64,000 bases of DNA. Origin: Talinum fruticosum. Its lineage: Eukaryota > Streptophyta > Magnoliopsida > Caryophyllales > Talinaceae. Each line of letters begins with the position of its first letter. Within the stretch, counting starts at the first letter, position 1. Below, one piece after another: positions 61,751-64,000 of this stretch. The stretch spans positions 4,045,001 through 4,109,000 of the forward strand of contig JAITYX010000016.1 in assembly GCA_021018815.1 (NCBI GenBank). The letters run 5' to 3'. The notes under the pieces were generated by a model. That model did not search any database. It was not told the DNA's origin and saw only the letters and a program-made list of their open reading frames with translations. The position numbers were made by a program, and so were the translations under genes.

Positions 61751-61879
61751 ATTAAGATTTATTAAAGTAATATTAGTGTAAAAATAATTCTAATTTTTAA
61801 TAGAAAAAAGCTAACACTTTCGATATCATGGTAACGAATGATACTCAAATCATTCATTGGTAAACTAATCAAATGAGTG

Positions 61880-62622
61880 AGGATTATTGGATTAAAATAA
61901 ACCCTACTTTGGGATTATTGGACGTTTATATACCGTACTTTAAAGTTGGATACTGGTGCACTCTGTACTTATGAGGTATTTAAAACCAACATTGAATTTA
62001 CTAGTGGTGGAATCGTTTTGATGATGACGTGTCGGGTAGAGCAAATCTAAATTAATGTTATACCCTTCTCATTTATTTAGTGAAGTTGCTCTTTTTCCTT
62101 CCATCAAAAATAAAAAATCTCTCTCCTCTGATACTCTCTCTCTCCTCCAAATACAACCCTTTCCATCCATTCACACATGCCTTCACAGAAACCCTAACCT
62201 ATTTTCAAACTCTTTCTTTCTCCTTATGCTCGGCTACTACCCTAAACTAAACTAATTATGAATTAGACTAAACAATCACAAAGCTAAAATGCAAAGAAAT
62301 TAGGAATCCAAAATTCAACTAAAATAAATAAAAAAATATATCCAAAACAATCTACAATCCAACACAAAGTGAAATCAACACAATCAACACTTCAACCAAA
62401 ATAGAAATAAAAGAGAATCAAAACAAAGTACAATAATTAAGAATTTATATGGGCCACAATCCAAATCTGCATGAACAAATTTTGAACTGAGAAACTCGAA
62501 TTATGAACAAATCAACTCGAATACTTAAACTCGAACTGAATAACTTCAACAAATTAAAATAATATATCATGCTTGAAATCTTCTTTGTGATTGCATCTAA
62601 TCTTGAAAAAAATATACCAAAA
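61880..62622. other. CT-rich leader-like stretch without a gene
   Basis: Bases 62060-62230 are CT-rich with CTCTCTCTCC tracts and AAACCCTAACC (telo-box), like a plant 5' UTR, and one short open frame (62055-62255) that has no known motif. No exon with a family match follows before the MITE. It may be an orphaned promoter or a captured one. Confidence 0.35.
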
Positions 62623-62796
62623 GGCAGTGGCGGAGCCACTTGAAGGACAAGGGTGTCCACCCTTGCCCCAAAAAAATTTTAAAAAATAATTTATTTTTAG
62701 AGTAAAAAATTTTAATTATAAATAATTGGACATCCTTAAATTTGACCCAAAAGACGTTGGACACCCTTGTTTCGAATTCCTGGCTCTGCCACTGCC
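62623..62796. mobile_element. 174-bp MITE with GGCAGTGGCGGAGCC ends
   Basis: Left end GGCAGTGGCGGAGCCA; the reverse complement of the right end is GGCAGTGGCAGAGCCA. The adjoining AAA on both sides may be a target duplication. This GTGGCGGAGCC terminal type is widespread in plant genomes. No coding capacity. Confidence 0.7.
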
Positions 62797-62965
62797 AAAG
62801 GGGTATTTAAAATAAGCATTAGTGAAATTAAAATAAGAAAAATAATTTATATAAAATTTGACTTTTGAATATATGTTTATAAAATTCTTAATTTATAATT
62901 TAACTTTACATAATATTTTTCTAAAATACATAATATTTATATCAACAAAAGTTATTAATTTTTGA

Positions 62966-62966
62966 A

Positions 62967-63006
<40 letters not shown>
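62966..63006. repeat. (ATA)n microsatellite
   Basis: About 13 AAT units. Confidence 0.9.
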
Positions 63007-63136
63007 TACACAAATTATTACATCTTAACAATCAATATATCACTGTAATACCAGAAAAAAAACAAAAAATAAAATCAACTCACGAATTAATAACTTACCT
63101 TGCCACGAGTCGCGACCACAACAATGACAACTCACT

Positions 63137-63142
<6 letters not shown>

Positions 63143-63215
<73 letters not shown>
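63143..63215. repeat. Long (TA)n microsatellite
   Basis: About 36 uninterrupted TA units, the longest dinucleotide run in the window; self-complementary. Confidence 0.95.
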
Positions 63216-63219
<4 letters not shown>

Positions 63220-64000
63220 TTACTCACACTCACAAACAAACTGTTCAGAAGATTGTTGTTTTGAAAATGCATGAAATCAATTTCTTATTTTTAAAATTTG
63301 TTGAAGTGTTAGCCACTGACAACTTTCACAATTGTTTGTCCTCACCAACTATTGACAAAAAGAGTGTTGGTGTGAAATTTGAATTAAGTGTTACTTAGGA
63401 GCATACTTTCAAATAAATTTCTGTTTAAATTTTGGCAGATTTAGCATCCATGGAGGTTTTCAAAAATTTGTTCTTTTGGAATTTTGAGTGTTGCTCACTA
63501 ACAAACTTCTCAAATAATTATAATTTTCATTAAGTGTTAGTTATCAACTAACTTTTCAACAAGTTTTGTTTTGTATATTATTTAAGTGTATTTGTATATT
63601 TATTTAAGTGTATTCAGTAACAAATTTGTAAGAGGATTCTTATTTTGAACTTTCGTTTAAATGCTACTCAACAACAAAGTTTTCAAAAAGAATTCTTTTC
63701 AAATTTCACTAATTGCTATTCACTACCAATTTTTCAAAAATGTTATTTTCATCGATTGAAGTGTTATTTAGTTACCAAAATTTTAAATAATTATTATTGT
63801 AGAATTTTCTTTAATTGATCCTTAGTAGCTAATTTTTCAGAGGAGTGTTATCATTCACCAACAAACTTTTGAGAGGAATAGTATTTTTGAAATTTTGATT
63901 AAGGGAATTTTTCACAAAGCTTCAATTCCATACTTTTGTTTAAGTGTTACTCGGCAACAAATTTTTCAAATTACGAATTTCGTGTAAGTGTTACTCAGTA
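63216..64000. repeat. Degenerate short-period repeat array, runs off the window
   Basis: A core close to GTGTTACTCAGTAACAAAYTTTTCAAA recurs about every 50-100 bp: examples start near 63306, 63390, 63490, 63535, 63608, 63660, 63763, 63847, 63938 and 63988. Between cores are AAATTTTGATTAAG-like words. The core has a near-palindrome TTACTCAGTAA. No coding frame. The array begins right after the TA microsatellite. Confidence 0.65.

Overview
This is nuclear DNA from a flowering plant, most likely a core eudicot. The genes are split by AT-rich introns with GT..AG borders, they belong to plant-only families (P-class PPR, EXECUTER, TIFY-CCT-GATA, FLOURY1/GTD-binding), and the spaces between them hold plant transposon relics and long AT microsatellites. 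I cannot name a species. No CRISPR array, bacterial operon, tRNA or rRNA gene, or organelle insertion was seen.

Layout. Bases 1-29 kb are gene-rich: a mitochondrial/plastid-type PPR gene (-), EXECUTER1 (+), a dienelactone hydrolase-family gene (+), a costars-family gene (-) and a TIFY/CCT/GATA (ZML-type) transcription factor gene (+). A gamma-glutamyl-peptidase-like class I amidotransferase gene (-) covers 30.9-37.0 kb with a 5-kb first intron. From 37.2 to 50.7 kb there is no gene that I can support, only AT-rich DNA with a MITE copy, microsatellites, an inverted (ATA)n/(TAT)n repeat and a strong G-quadruplex motif. A FLOURY1-like GTD-binding gene (-) lies at 50.7-51.8 kb. The rest is repeat-dominated: AT-rich repeats, a MITE with a paralogous empty site, a decayed LINE carrying a nested CACTA-like element, a truncated copy of the FLOURY1-like 5' region, another MITE and a degenerate repeat array running off the right edge.

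How the genes relate. There is no pathway cluster. EXECUTER1 and costars are neighbours in Arabidopsis as I recall it (At4g33630/At4g33640), so this looks like conserved microsynteny with the hydrolase gene lying between them. EXECUTER1 acts in plastid singlet-oxygen signalling. The GATA gene is a nuclear regulator with a tight W-box cluster upstream. The amidotransferase family handles glutathione conjugates.

The observations most worth checking are three apparent one-base losses in short homopolymer runs that break otherwise conserved frames (one in EXECUTER1, two in the FLOURY1-like gene), an in-frame stop-free 102-nt intron in EXECUTER1, a MITE insertion dated by a paralogous empty site, the nested CACTA-in-LINE, and two old degenerate tandem arrays. 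I found no convincing wholly new biological system.
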